Source: Tetranychus cinnabarinus (lineage: Eukaryota > Arthropoda > Arachnida > Trombidiformes > Tetranychidae). Taken from it: a stretch of DNA of 64,000 nucleotides. The stretch spans positions 5,580,001 through 5,644,000 of the forward strand of contig WHVY01000003.1 in the NCBI GenBank assembly GCA_022266195.1, given 5' to 3'. Below the pieces are notes generated by a model. It had not been told where the DNA came from. It ran no database searches and saw only the letters and a program-made list of their open reading frames with translations. The first letter of the stretch is position 1. The number at the start of each line of letters is the position of its first letter. A program made the position numbers and the translations under genes. Below are positions 31,754 through 43,700 of this stretch, piece after piece.

Positions 31754-31925
31754 TTTCTTCCTCCTCAGACTCAAAAGGTCCCTCTTTTGATTATTTTAGA
31801 TGATGATTCAGGTGATGATGATGATGTTACATTAAGGGTTAAACTATTGGATTTAAAAGTTTTAAACTACATGACCACCATTTACAACATGTATGGTGAT
31901 CATTTACAATTAATGATTTAAAGAG

Positions 31926-32297
31926 TTAGTTAGCTAAATTAATATTATTTTCAGCATTGCTAAATTCATCTAAAACTTCTTTAGGAAAAAGTGAATAATA
32001 ATATGTCATTTGGTATTGTTGCAGTAGCTCCTCAAAATCCTCTATTAATATACAAATGTGAGTTATGTAGTTCCGGATTTTTCTTCTATGATTCGTAATT
32101 AATGCCCGATCATATCTGCAATAAACTTCCACTATGTGAACCATTCTTTTACAAATTCCTTTCGATGCGAGAAAACTACGCCTTTCCATTCTATTGAAGT
32201 GAATATCGGTTGATTGGAGTAAGTTATTTATGATTTTAATTTGTAGAGTGGCCGATCGCTTCATGGATAACCATCTATTTAATCTATATTCGGACAT
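31926..32297 (-). CDS. Orphan 123-aa protein, paralogue 1
   Basis: MSEYRLNRWLSM... to ..NNINLAN, 123 aa; basic in the middle, with predicted long helices and no signal peptide. It is the same length as the next ORF, and the C-terminal parts align (YQMTYYYSLFPKEVLDEFSN against NNLTFFYAILRKEYIAEFKN). A splice acceptor-like TTTTCTTTAG lies one base before the ATG, suggesting an untranslated leader exon. I do not recognise a family. It could be cargo of a mobile element. Confidence 0.5.
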   Translation of the reverse strand: MSEYRLNRWLSMKRSATLQIKIINNLLQSTDIHFNRMERRSFLASKGICKRMVHIVEVYCRYDRALITNHRRKIRNYITHICILIEDFEELLQQYQMTYYYSLFPKEVLDEFSNAENNINLAN

Positions 32298-32442
32298 TCT
32301 AAAGAAAATGAGAAGAATTATATGGGTTAGCTTTTTAGATTAGGATTATAATTAAAGTTAAGTTTACAATTTGAACTATATGATTATTATTCACAACATT
32401 TATGATAATCTTTTATAATTATGCATTCTAAAGTTGCATTAA

Positions 32443-32814
32443 CTATAATCTAACAAAATTTTTAAACTCTGCTATGTATTCTTTACGCAAGATGGCGTAA
32501 AAAAAAGTTAAATTATTGCATTCGATGTAACTTTCAATTTGTTCCAAGGCGACAAACATATCTCCAACCAGGGCTTGGAATCTCCTGGTTCTACCATGTC
32601 CATGTAATTTGTTGAAATATAATTTTCTATATGTGATAGCAGCTTCCAACATTAGTTCAAGGACGGCAAGGTATAATATGTAACGATATCGTACACGTCT
32701 CGGGAGTGGGAATTCTTCATCTAAGATTTGTTCATTATAAAATCTAATTTTTTCTTCAGCATATTCTTTCACATGCCTCCAATTTGCGAGACTGGATCTA
32801 TTTTGATCGTCCAT
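32443..32814 (-). CDS. Orphan 123-aa protein, paralogue 2
   Basis: MDDQNRSSLANWRHV... to ..EFKNFVRL, 123 aa; helix-rich, with many Arg/Tyr residues and no cysteine-rich motif or signal peptide. An acceptor-like TATCTTACAG ends two bases before the ATG, as in paralogue 1. It lies 145 bases upstream of paralogue 1 in tandem. Both are bracketed by the 59-bp hairpin repeats. Function unknown; independent maintenance of two related open frames is the main argument that they are real. Confidence 0.5.
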   Translation of the reverse strand: MDDQNRSSLANWRHVKEYAEEKIRFYNEQILDEEFPLPRRVRYRYILYLAVLELMLEAAITYRKLYFNKLHGHGRTRRFQALVGDMFVALEQIESYIECNNLTFFYAILRKEYIAEFKNFVRL

Positions 32815-32913
32815 TTCTGTAAGATATTTAAAGAAAAAACAAAGATTTGAGATTAATAAAGGTGATCTACATTGTAGCTCTTCGGATTTTTGGCCTTAAT
32901 AATGGTTCCTCTC

Positions 32914-32972
32914 GTTTTAGCCTTGTTTTGAGAGTTGGCAAGATTAGCTTGCCAACTCTCTTATTTTTAGCA
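32914..32972 (+). repeat. 59-bp hairpin repeat, copy 2
   Basis: Perfect 13-bp stem GAGAGTTGGCAAG / CTTGCCAACTCTC with loop ATTAG, followed by TTATTTTTAGCA. The direct copy lies 1219 bases to the left. Confidence 0.85.
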
Positions 32973-33269
32973 ATGTCAAGTTCAGGACGCGGTCAAAGTT
33001 CGAAAGTAGGCTGTTGATTTGGAAAGCGATCTCATTCCGAACGCATATTTCGTCCCTAAAAACTGTGCTGTAGCAGCTGAAATTTATCGAACTAGTTGTC
33101 TAACCGACAGACTCAAACCATTTATGGTAAACCATTTATTTACACACGGTGGCTACATATTTTGGCATTTTGGCCTGGAGGTGCTTCTTCTCTATGCTTC
33201 ATCTACTCTTGAAACACGAGATGGTTTTGGATGCCCAGATCAATAGAAATATTGCTTACGAAACAGAGA

Positions 33270-34320
33270 GTGAGAATATTTTTATCGAGTCAGAAGAAGA
33301 TGAAATTTTTGTTTTAATTATGGAACCGGTCGAATTCGGAAATAAATCTTTTAGCTTTGACTACATGGAGAAGGTTGTGAATTTTAACCACACTGAAAAA
33401 CCACCATTCAAAAGGATGCAATATTTTTCCCAAGAGTCAGGTATCAAAATTATGTTCACCGCTTCATTGCGTATGTAGCACAAGGTGGAACTTGAAGAGA
33501 GCAGTTGGAAGCAATTTGTCAACATACCTTTGAACGTCTCAAAAATGCAAGAGATATTGGTTTACAGATCCATGACACTGACATTAAAAGTTGGGATATT
33601 GTTAAAGCTGCTGAATTGAATCTGCCAAATTTCAAAGCTTCTCATTCTTGGATTCATCAATTCAAACAGAAAAACATGATCACATCAAGGAGAGTTACCA
33701 AATTTGTCACCAAACAGGCGATCAAGGATATTGCAGCTATAGGAAACGCTACGATAGTTCAATTGGAAGAGGCGATGGATAGTGAAGATATTGAATCTCA
33801 ACACGTATTCAACATTGTTGAATCCGGAATTGACCACGCGCTTCACTCTGCCAGAACACTCTCATTCAGAGGCGAAAGAGATACAACTGAAATCGTCCAG
33901 AGTATGAATGCAACAACACATTCATATACAATTTTACCAATCTTGGAAATAGATGGTCAAATGCATAAAAAGGCAATGTTGTGCTTACGTGAGCCGTCAG
34001 GTAGTTTTTGACCAAATGTTCAACCAAATTTATCAAGACCTGATAATCTGTACATTGTGTGCTTAAAATCAGGTAAACTGGACAAAGATCTGCTGAAAAG
34101 TTTCATGTCTACTGTTTACGCTGAATGTGCACCAGAAGAATCTATTTTGCTTCTTGATTCATGGGGTGGCCATAAAGATCCAAATATCTTCAATATTCCA
34201 GGCAAATCCATAACAAGATTTACCATTCCAGAAGGAGCAAATAGTTTAATGCAGCCACTTGACGTGATGTGTTTTAGGCAATGGAAATCAGTTATTAAAC
34301 GTTTGTAAGAGAGATTTATA
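33270..34320 (+). pseudogene. Decayed pogo/Tigger-like transposase
   Basis: A relative of the transposase at 29.35-30.94 kb. The CENP-B-like HTH (WIHQFKQKNMITSRRVTKF) and RTLSFRGERDT align with the intact element. The first catalytic Asp is lost (NTDQSG became NIVESG). A TGA at 34009-34011 interrupts, and the frame resumes with ILLLDSWGGHKD and LMQPLDVMCFRQWK before another stop. Acidic N-terminal remnants lie at 33.27-33.48 kb with a further stop. I see no inverted ends; clearly inactive. Confidence 0.85.
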
Positions 34321-34892
34321 ATGGAACAAGCACCATGAACTCTGTATCAGCGAGACAATATCATCAAGCTGAATTCTCTAATTCTTGATCAATTTAGTTC
34401 ATCTCTTTTCAAACCAATGTTCATGATTGGTCCAATAGTGGCTTCAATGTCGAAGTGCAATCTTTTGAAAGTTTAAACGATATTATGTTTGAATATGACG
34501 AACCAATTTGTGAAAATGCCAACATCTAACTTTCATGAAATGTTCATGGCCTCAATGTCGTTCAAGTTTATGTTTAAAATGCTTCTGGCAGCATGGACGA
34601 CATGCAGGTGCTGAAAATATGAGTCCTTGAAAGCTAAAACACATTTGAATGTATGCATTTACATGTACTTTCAAACTTGAATAAAAAAATTTTGACACAA
34701 AACGGGGAGGTAAAAAATTTCACTTTTTCTTAGAACCAATAGACCTTTAAAAACATAATAAAAAGTTCGAACTCATTTAACAGTTGGTGAACTTCCCTTG
34801 TAAGAATTTAGATTACTTTACTCTTTGATCTACTTTCATAAAGTTAATAGTTGAAAGTATTATTTATTTAGATTAATAATTTATGGTTTATT

Positions 34893-36309
34893 TTATTTGA
34901 GATACAGATAGTTCTTGTTGATGAAACTCTGAGCAGTTTCTTTAATTTTGGAGTCATTAGCATTGCTTGTTGGATTGTGATTGAATTGTTGGAAATGCTA
35001 AAATGAATGTTATACAAAGGGTGGCGCATGAGGTTACAAACGAAGCTGTAATGGTGAACAAATTAGCAAATGTCAGTCCAATATCGTTACGACCCATTCT
35101 GTACATTAGCAATGCAGTCTGGAAGATAATTTATAAATAAAGATAAGGTAAACATAAAGATCAGTTATAGTTAACCTAATAACTTTTTGTTAATAGCTTT
35201 TACTTCATTCAACTAAACTCAGCACTTATTGTTTTGATATTAGCAAGAGTACATCAAAAAAGAGACTTTCGACTGTTGATGGTTTCAGATTACAATGATA
35301 AGCTTACCTCTGCGATATGATTTGAAGAGTTCTTTGTGAAGGATAATGAATATGTATGGTGAAAGCCTTTTGATGCCAGGTAGTTGATTTTGACCGCATT
35401 ATATGTGATGAAAGCAGTCATCGACATAACAGCAATTAGTATACTCATTGAGATGAAATAATCAGTTAATGTATCTGATAGGTAAATGATGCGATAAAGA
35501 TTAATCAAAATGAATAAGACATACAAAGAGAAAGAAGTAGCCAAAAAATAACGAATGAATTGGTCAGCTTTACGGGTCAATTGCGAACCAATAGAGTGCA
35601 GCAAACGAATTGATCTCATGTTATCTTCAGTTGAATCGGGATGCTTAATTAGATATGCAAGTCGTTGGTTTACGCGAGTAAATACGGAGCAAATTAAAAG
35701 TGCCAATTGAATTGGGAAGTCAGTAACGAGTCCGATTAAAGCCGAGTAAACAAAGCTTAGACAAGTTATCAAAATGAACTCGTAAGCATCTTTTGGTTTA
35801 AAACTAAGATCAGATTGGTAGATGGATAAAGTAGCTGGTACTGTGAAAATACCATTAATGACACAAATAAAGCGACGATACTTTCGAAGTTGACTCTTAA
35901 TATTATTGATAGTCTCTGGATCGTTTTGTAAGCCCGTTTGAGACCAAATTTTCTTGAATTCAATAAATCGTTTCCAATCGCATACAAATAGCAGGAAAAA
36001 GTACACATTGATGACTGAAAATCCGTTTAAAAATTGCAAAATACACAAATTTTTGCCAGATAAAGTTTCGGAGGTCAAGAAGTTTTTATAAGCAGTATAC
36101 ATGATGAACGATCCAATCGAAAAGACCAGAAACAAAGCGAATGCCAATAAAAAGTATCGAGTCTTTCGATTCTTCCTGTCGACAATGACCGTAAAGATGC
36201 TCGATATTCCGATGTCTTTATCCATTTCCCTTTGTTTATTGTCACTGCTGTTAATTAACATTATCAAAATATTTGCTAAAGAAGATTGAAGTTGGATGAG
36301 CGAGTTCAT
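34893..36309 (-). CDS. Gustatory receptor (7TM, Gr family), copy D
   Basis: Exon 1 36309-35308 (334 codons) ends ..SNHIAE before GTAAGC. The last exon starts at 35118 after CCAG with TALLMYRMGRNDIG. Direct reading stops at 34957-34959 (387 aa, ending ..TIQSQSNKQC). The +1 frame at TTTCCA gives TFILAFQQFNHNP, i.e. the exact family motif T-F-x5-Q-F, and then a tail ending YLYLK at 34893. Hydrophobic segments in order: FLLAFALFLVFSIGSFIM, ILQFLNGFSVINVYFFLLF, FICVINGIFTVPATLSIY, ILITCLSFVYSALIGLV, FLATSFSLYVLFILINLY, FISMSILIAVMSMTAFI and the TM7 in exon 2. No lesion in exon 1. An internal ATG (MLINSSDNK) may be the true start. Confidence 0.85.
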
Positions 36310-37750
36310 TAGAAGTAGTGATCACCTACATGAATATCATATCGTTATATTTATGAGTATGATTTTATGTCAGATCTGCTCAAGTTCTCTGCAATCAAGA
36401 TTTGTCTGACTGATTATTCCAAAAGAACAATTTGTCTACATTGCTATTAGCTCAAGTCTAGTTCACCATTTTGTTTGTTGATCAGGGTTTGTTTTAGATA
36501 CGGATTTTGTCGCTAATTCTGTATGAATTGATTAATTGAATCGAGTCAAGTATTTACCTGTTGGAAGTAAGTTACGAATGTTTTCATTAATTTGCTCGGA
36601 AGCTCTTATGGCTAAAAAAGAGATGGCTCTTGTAAGAAAGATTGAAATTTTAAAAAAGATTAAGGAAATGATTAAGCTTCGATCGATACTCTATTTAAAC
36701 CTGACAAGCGCGTATGTATTGGAATTTTCAATAAAAAATTATTATCAATGAATCATCTTCTTCTGACTTTACTGCACGTTTGCAGCATGGTTACAGCATT
36801 TCGTAGCGCCCTGAAAATGTTTCGTTTTTATGGGAAAGGTTTTAAGTAAAACATGATTTAGTTTAGTTTATTTTCAGTTTGATTAAAAATTATTTACAAA
36901 ATTTGCATTTTCACTTGCAAATGGAATCTATTTGACATTTGATTAAATTTCGTATTCTTTGCATTTCTGGCAGTGTACATTAATCAATACAATTATTACA
37001 TTTCCTTTCAAGACAGTCCAATGCATGAATCAGAATACAGTTCAACTTTAATTGTTTACATTTCATCTTATATTTTAATTATTAAACAAGGCCTTGAAAA
37101 ACTATCTTTCTATACTCAATATATTTACAGCACAAGAGTACGAAAAGTGTCCATTTTTGCATAATCTCGTTTCCATTTACTATATTTTACTGTTATTACA
37201 TTTGATTATTTGATAAACAGTAATGGCTAGTACAATAACAATTGTTAACAACTTACATTGCCATAATGTATGATTATCACAATGATGTTACATCATTGAA
37301 AATTGTTGATTGAATAACATTATACAGCATTGACAATGGAGTTAGACATCGTTTTCTTATTGCTTGGTATCCAAGTATATCGATGGCCATTTTTCCCGAA
37401 AAATTAATCACAATCAACATTGATTCAAATCTTATGAATGTAAATCACTAGACTGCGTTAGACTGAAATCTTCATTTGATGTTGATAAGTAAGCAATTTA
37501 TCGCGAAAAATTTAGCACCAGTATACTTGGATACGAAGAAATGCGCAAAGGATAAAGTAACGAGGTTTAACTCCATTTCCAATTCTGTATTAGTAACAAA
37601 TATAACTAACAATTGAATAGGTTAAATTGGCACAATTGTTTATCTGGTTTGGCATAATTGTGTTTAACGTTGAATGAGCATAAAAAAAGTCTCATGAGGA
37701 CAGAGAGATGAAAAAAGCGAATCGAGATTCTCGAAAAAAAACGAAGGAGT
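36310..37750. other. Intergenic region between Gr copy D and the glutamate receptor
   Basis: The first ~110 bases are the conserved Gr upstream block. The remainder has only short ORFs without domains. It should contain the 3' untranslated region of the glutamate receptor. A 12-base inverted pair (TATCCAAGTATA) lies near 37371 and 37513. Confidence 0.4.
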
Positions 37751-40700
37751 TTAACGATGAGAACAATCACATTCATATTGCAATGGCGTTGGTACTTTTC
37801 GCGTCTCAAGAACATGGTGAATCCCATTTTCTTGTGTCAAAATGTCCATTCCATCAGGTACATAAGTCGGTACGTTTTGCAAGCACTTTGAACATTGCCG
37901 TCTAATTGCAGGTCTTTGCCGTGATGCACGACATTTCATTGCAAATTTGAGCTCTTCCGTCATCTCAGAGCACAACGATTGCTACAAAAAAAGGAGAAAG
38001 AAAAAGCATTTTCATTAGAAAATAAAATCACTCAAATGGCACATTCATCAGTTGCATGGTGACCTCTGTCGAGAGTAAAGGCTATCATGAAATTGCAATC
38101 AAGAAATCGACAAAAGTAATCATGAAATGATTGTTTAATTGTTACTTACTCTTTGATTGTTTGCATTTCTCTTTGAATTCCAACAAAACTCAATGAGAGC
38201 AGTAATTATAGCCACAGCCAAGCCTCCCATGAGGACAACAAAAACACCTCCAATATTATCAACTCCCAGAGCATTTGCTTTTCCCTCTTTATTTTTATCA
38301 TCTCGATTACATGCGATCCCAGAATTTTTCCACCATTTATTGTACAACATTTGAATAACACCTTTTTCTTGAAGGTCAAGAATAGTTAATGATATTTTAT
38401 CCCTCCAAGGAGAACCTGAATAGCAATAAAAGTTGAACTCCCAGCATTAAGTTTTGCAATTACAAAAGTAAAACAAACATTTAAACTTTAATGTAACTCA
38501 CCAATTGGCGTAGCAATACCATAACCTTTAGAATCAAGTAAACCTCCAATTTGAGTTAAATTACAGTTGCGTTGAACGATATAGTCCAACATGGTCGACT
38601 CCATGAGAAAGGCATAATTTCCCTCCAAGACTCTTTTCACTCCCTCCTCATAAGTGGATACAAAAACGTTTGGTTTGTTTTCCATGAATCGCCACATTTT
38701 CTGGTACGTTTCAATGCGCGAGTCACGAAAAAAAGTCATGGTCGAACCCGAGTCAAGAGTACCATACGCAATCTTGGACTGAGAGGCCAAGTCTTCAACC
38801 GACTCAATGGGAGTAATCATACGTTCAACGGTTAAAAAGGCAGCCAAGTTGGCTGTATAAGATGATATCAAGATGAGAGTAAAGAACCACCAGATGGCTC
38901 CAATGATTCTAGTTGAAACGGCTCTTGGATTGAGATCACAACCTTGATGCATGAGGGTCACAATGGTGAACCAAAAGGAATTGGCAACGGAAAACTGGTT
39001 CTCCATGATGTCATTGTCAGTGACACAGGGATGAGGATTTTGCCACTCGTAGGGACTGAAGCGAGCCACGATAAACATGGTAAAGCTGACCAAGATGTAA
39101 GCAGCCAACACGTATAGCCAAATGTCCACATCGAGGGGACTCATGAAGGAAAAGAGTCGAGTCGGTGCTTGAGATGGAAGTTTAAACAAAATTCCAATTC
39201 CAAGGTTCATGAAGGGTTTGGTGAAATCAATGACACTTTCACGAGCATAGTTGATTGTCATGGAGGCAACGGCAAGATCAGCATTCTGTTGATGAAATTC
39301 AAGTGAAAAGATAATAATGATGAAAAGTGGGAAAAAAAGTTGACAAATGATGAGGAGAAAAAGAAAAAGGCAGAAAAGAAGAATCAAAGGATTAAGCATA
39401 TTGCATGATGAGACAAGATGAGGTGAAAAAAGCAACAACACATTGATGTGATTACTTTCAATATAACTGGGAATGTTGAATGTTAAGAGAGAAAAAAAGT
39501 TTCGACAAGATTTTTTCTCTTCTTTTCTCAGCCTTTTTCCGTTGAGACTGAGCTTAACATTTTTTTCTGTTTTCATCTCATTTTTTATCTCTTACTCTGA
39601 TTCGGCTAAACATCGATTGAACATTTGACTTTTCTTGATTTTCATGCGGATAAAGGAAAACTTTTTTTCTCTCTTTTCTTTTCTTCCTGTTGAACTTGGA
39701 ATTCAGATGTTACAGAACAAAAAACGGAAAATGTGGAAAACAATCAAAGTCGACTCTCATCATGGTTATGATCATCATCTTCATCATGTCATCATGAGAA
39801 AAAAAAGAAGAAAAAGATTTCATCTTTTCAGGAAATGAGCTTCTTGTTTTGCCTTTGAATCTTTACTCACAAGTATCATGTTTTTCCCATGTAAACAAGC
39901 CTCAATAATGAGATACAAAAGTAGAAACTGAAAAATCATTCAAAAGTTTCAGGTAAATTCAATATTTCGAATCCTAACCAAAAGGAAATTTGAACGATTC
40001 TAAAATGTGTATTTAATTATCCAAGAATAAAAGTTAAGATTAAGTTTCAATTGAAAAAGTTTTCTCCTTCTGTTGATTGAATAAACTTGACAAATGTTTT
40101 CATGAAACATGAACTGTTCATTTGAAAAGAAGAAAAAACTCTGATTGAGTAACCGTGAAAATTGATGAATACTAAACCTTTAATTAACCATAAACAAGTG
40201 ACCTTTAATCCAGTTATCAATTGAATTTGCTTTCATCTGAAACCCTTTACTAACCTGTACAATGAATAGACTCATCCATTCATAAGCTGATTAACAATCA
40301 CTTTTGTTGTAAAATATGGAAAAGTTGAAACTCAATTTGTCAATTTGATAAACTAAATTGCAAGAGTAAAAAGTTTTCAACTTTGAAAAGTTGAACAAAA
40401 TACAATTTTGGCATTTTCATCATTATTTGATAAAAAATGGTTTACATTTATTTTATTATCTTCATTAATAACAAAGTGTTATTAGTATTTTTGTTACGTT
40501 TCATTTAAATTACCTTTTCGCTTCAAAGTCAACAAATTTTTCGCATTTATTAAAGTTTATTACCAAACTAATTACTTAATTGTTTTTACTCAAAATTTAA
40601 TAACAAATTTTCTCGACTCGACACTAATTAGAGCTTTGATTCAGATTGAATTTAATTAAACCCATTAAAACCATTAATGTGAGCAGTAAAGTTGCTCCAA

Positions 40701-43700
40701 AACTGAGGAAAAAGGTTTTGGATTTTGTTGGCCAACTTTGAAACTTGAATAATGTTGAGTTTTTTTTCACTCAAATTTGGTTAATTTTTGGTATTAAAAT
40801 TGAAAAGCTTTCATGTTGCTAAACAAAAGGTTGTAACATTAAAAATTGAAACTTTCAAGTCTTTTTTTGCCTTTTTTTCGAATTTTTACTCGATTTATTT
40901 TCGTTTATGGTTTACCTTGTCGATGATTTCTCGAACCAAACCATTCCATTCTCCGGTTGTTGTGTTTTCTGCTCCAAACTTTTTATCAGGAACTTCGTAG
41001 AGATTATATTTGAATCCAAGAGATTTCGATATTGCCTCAAGTAGATCAATACAGAATCCTTCAAATTTATCATTACCTGTCCAATTACCTTTCTTGTACA
41101 TAACATAGGGAATTGAGATGATTGTTGTTATACGCAAGGTTATATTTTTGGAGCCAAATTCATGGAAAGCTTCATGATTGGAGACATTTAAACCACTCCA
41201 AGTGGTCCATTCACCAACCTGAAAAGAAGAAGAAGAAACATGAATTTGAAAATCAAAGAGCAAACATTTTCCATTCAAGACAAAAACTCGCAAACTGATG
41301 GATAAAGTTTCTCGATTTTCAGTGAAACTTTCAAACGTCAAAATTTTCAAAACGAAATTCGAAAAAGTTTTTTTTTCTCCTAAAAATTTCTTCACCAAAA
41401 ATTTAAGTCACTGAGTTTTGGCTACAAGTTGATGAAAATCTGGTGAAAAGTTACAAAAAGAGGGAAAAGTTGATCAGATTAAGAACTGTATAAGTCATTG
41501 CAATAAGTTTAACGTTTAATGTTTTGTTGCAACAAGCGACTGAAAAGTATACAGAGTTTAGTAAAACCTCAGAGAAATGATCAGAAACCGAGAAAAAAAG
41601 GAAACAAAAAGGAGGTTAAAATGGTCTTCTTTTTGTTGCATTATAAGAGATTAGAAAGAGTTGAGATGCTCTTTGGACACAATTGTTTCTCGAGATTCAC
41701 TTTCCAAGGGAATCACATGGGAAATTCAGCATTTCACTCGTCAAAAAGTGAACATATACACATAATCGATTTTTTCGCGTTTCAATTTCTTTTCTTTCCT
41801 CAGTCTTGGTCTTCTTCTTTTGCTTTCTTTTTTTCATTCCATTTTCATTCTAGTTCATCCTTTTAGCCATTCTCTTGCTCAGTATAAAGGTTGACAGGTA
41901 ATTGGCTTTATTTATGCTAAACACCAGCAGAAGATGCGAAAAGGAAAAGCAGTTTGAGATTGAAAGGGAATCCAATCTAAACAAGAGAATATCATTTTGA
42001 CTGAATAAATACATCTTGCATGATAAACTATACATGTACATGATATTGTAATGAATCACTTGTCTTTTGCAAAACACAAAAATTTCAAGTCAACACAGAA
42101 GGAGAGTTAAAAAAGATTGGACAGTTTGAAAGTTGTGAGGTCAATTTGTCAGGTTAAATCGAGGCTGATTCAGAGTCAACCTTTTCTGACTAACCAATTG
42201 GCAGGTTTATGATGAAAACGGTGGTAACACCGAGTTTAATGAAAAATGACTAAATCAAATTGAGGCAACATTTCCAGTTGAAATTTACTCCTCTTGATGA
42301 AGAGTGAAACCAAACTGAGGTTTGATCAACTTGACCAGCATACAGTTTGAAGTCAACCTTTATTTTGTTTATAAATGTTGAGCTTTTTTTTGTTTCAATT
42401 GATTGCCTGACTTGATGGACGAGTGCAACTGAACCAGACAGAATGATATGAAGCAAATGATGGGAGGTTTTACCAGCAAGCATAAGAGGTAAAAGGTGAA
42501 GAGGTGGATAAAAAGGTAAGAAGATGAAATTGTTGTATTGACTTTTCCACTTTCTTGTTGTTTCTGATAAGATGATGATGAGTATGAAGGCAAAACAAAA
42601 TCAAACTCTTAACCCTTGAAAATAAATAAACTGTAGGTAAACAATGCTGTGTATTTTGTAACAAGTATTATTAACATTTTTTTTGCTTGTTATCATTATT
42701 TGTAAAAACAAGTATTCATTTAATGGGAATTGGTGAGATAAGGCAAGAATGAAGAGGAGCGAAAAAGTGAAAACAAAATAATAGCAATAACATCATTTTC
42801 TTTGTTCAATCCAATGAATCAATCTCTTCATTTATTATAATCTCTTCGCAAGAGTCAATGTTACCCGGGTTACTCTTTTAGCTGAAATTTACCAAATTTT
42901 TAGTAATGAACGGGAGAATAGCTAATTTTTTTCAAATTCTCGTTCATTTCTTGTTGCGCTGATTTCTCGGTCGCATCTAGCTGTGAGTTCACCAAAACTT
43001 TTGGTAAATTTTCTTGACAAGATTTTGGCCAAGTGATTATTTTTTTATGGACATTTACTTTAAATTGATTTTTCAACAGAAGAAAGCTTAGTATAGTGGT
43101 TAAAGAGATGGTCTGACGCTTTGGAGCGTTTGGGTTCGAATCCCATAAACCTTTTTTTCAAGTTTTTGATCAGTAAATTATTGGTAAAAATTCAATAAAA
43201 AATTGGTAAAATTTGAGCTAAATCAGTGCCAAAACGTTATCAAGCTCTTGATGTTGTAAATTGGCTAAATTTAGGCCCTTTCCTGGTCATAATAGTAACC
43301 CGGGTATCCAGTTCTTTATATCCAGTTAACAGGCCTAGACTCAACAGCAATATATTGCTTATGTCGATGAGCAACTCAAAGAAGCTGTCGGGATCAAACG
43401 TGAATTCCCAACCTCATCCAGGTCACTTTGATCAATCCAAGTTATAAATACTGTAATACATTTCATTCCAGAACCCAGAACTCGCATTTCTCTACTACTG
43501 TCAACATTCCCTGCAACCCTAAAGTTAGATTTGTTTCGACCCTTTTTGCTTTTCTGCTTCTCAAATTATTTTTCTCAACTTTGCTGAGCATTAATTTTAG
43601 CTTGTTTTGTGGCTTAAAATTTGAACCAATTAATCAACTTATTTTGCCTGTTATAATAAAAATAAATGATTACTGAAACCCCATAAAATGATAATTGAAA

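Noticed and set aside
37371..37524. MITE suggested by an inverted TATCCAAGTATA pair
   Set aside because: Only 12 bases match, there is no target duplication, and the enclosed ~130 bases show nothing else; chance is plausible in AT-rich DNA.
39286..39576. N-terminal extension of the glutamate receptor pore ORF
   Set aside because: The AG acceptor sits right before the conserved NADLAVAS and the previous exon joins in phase. The extension is polypyrimidine-rich intron.
43086..43158. A functional tRNA gene in the MITE
   Set aside because: The B box and T arm are good, but the central stem closes a 4-base loop and there is no clear 7-bp acceptor stem.
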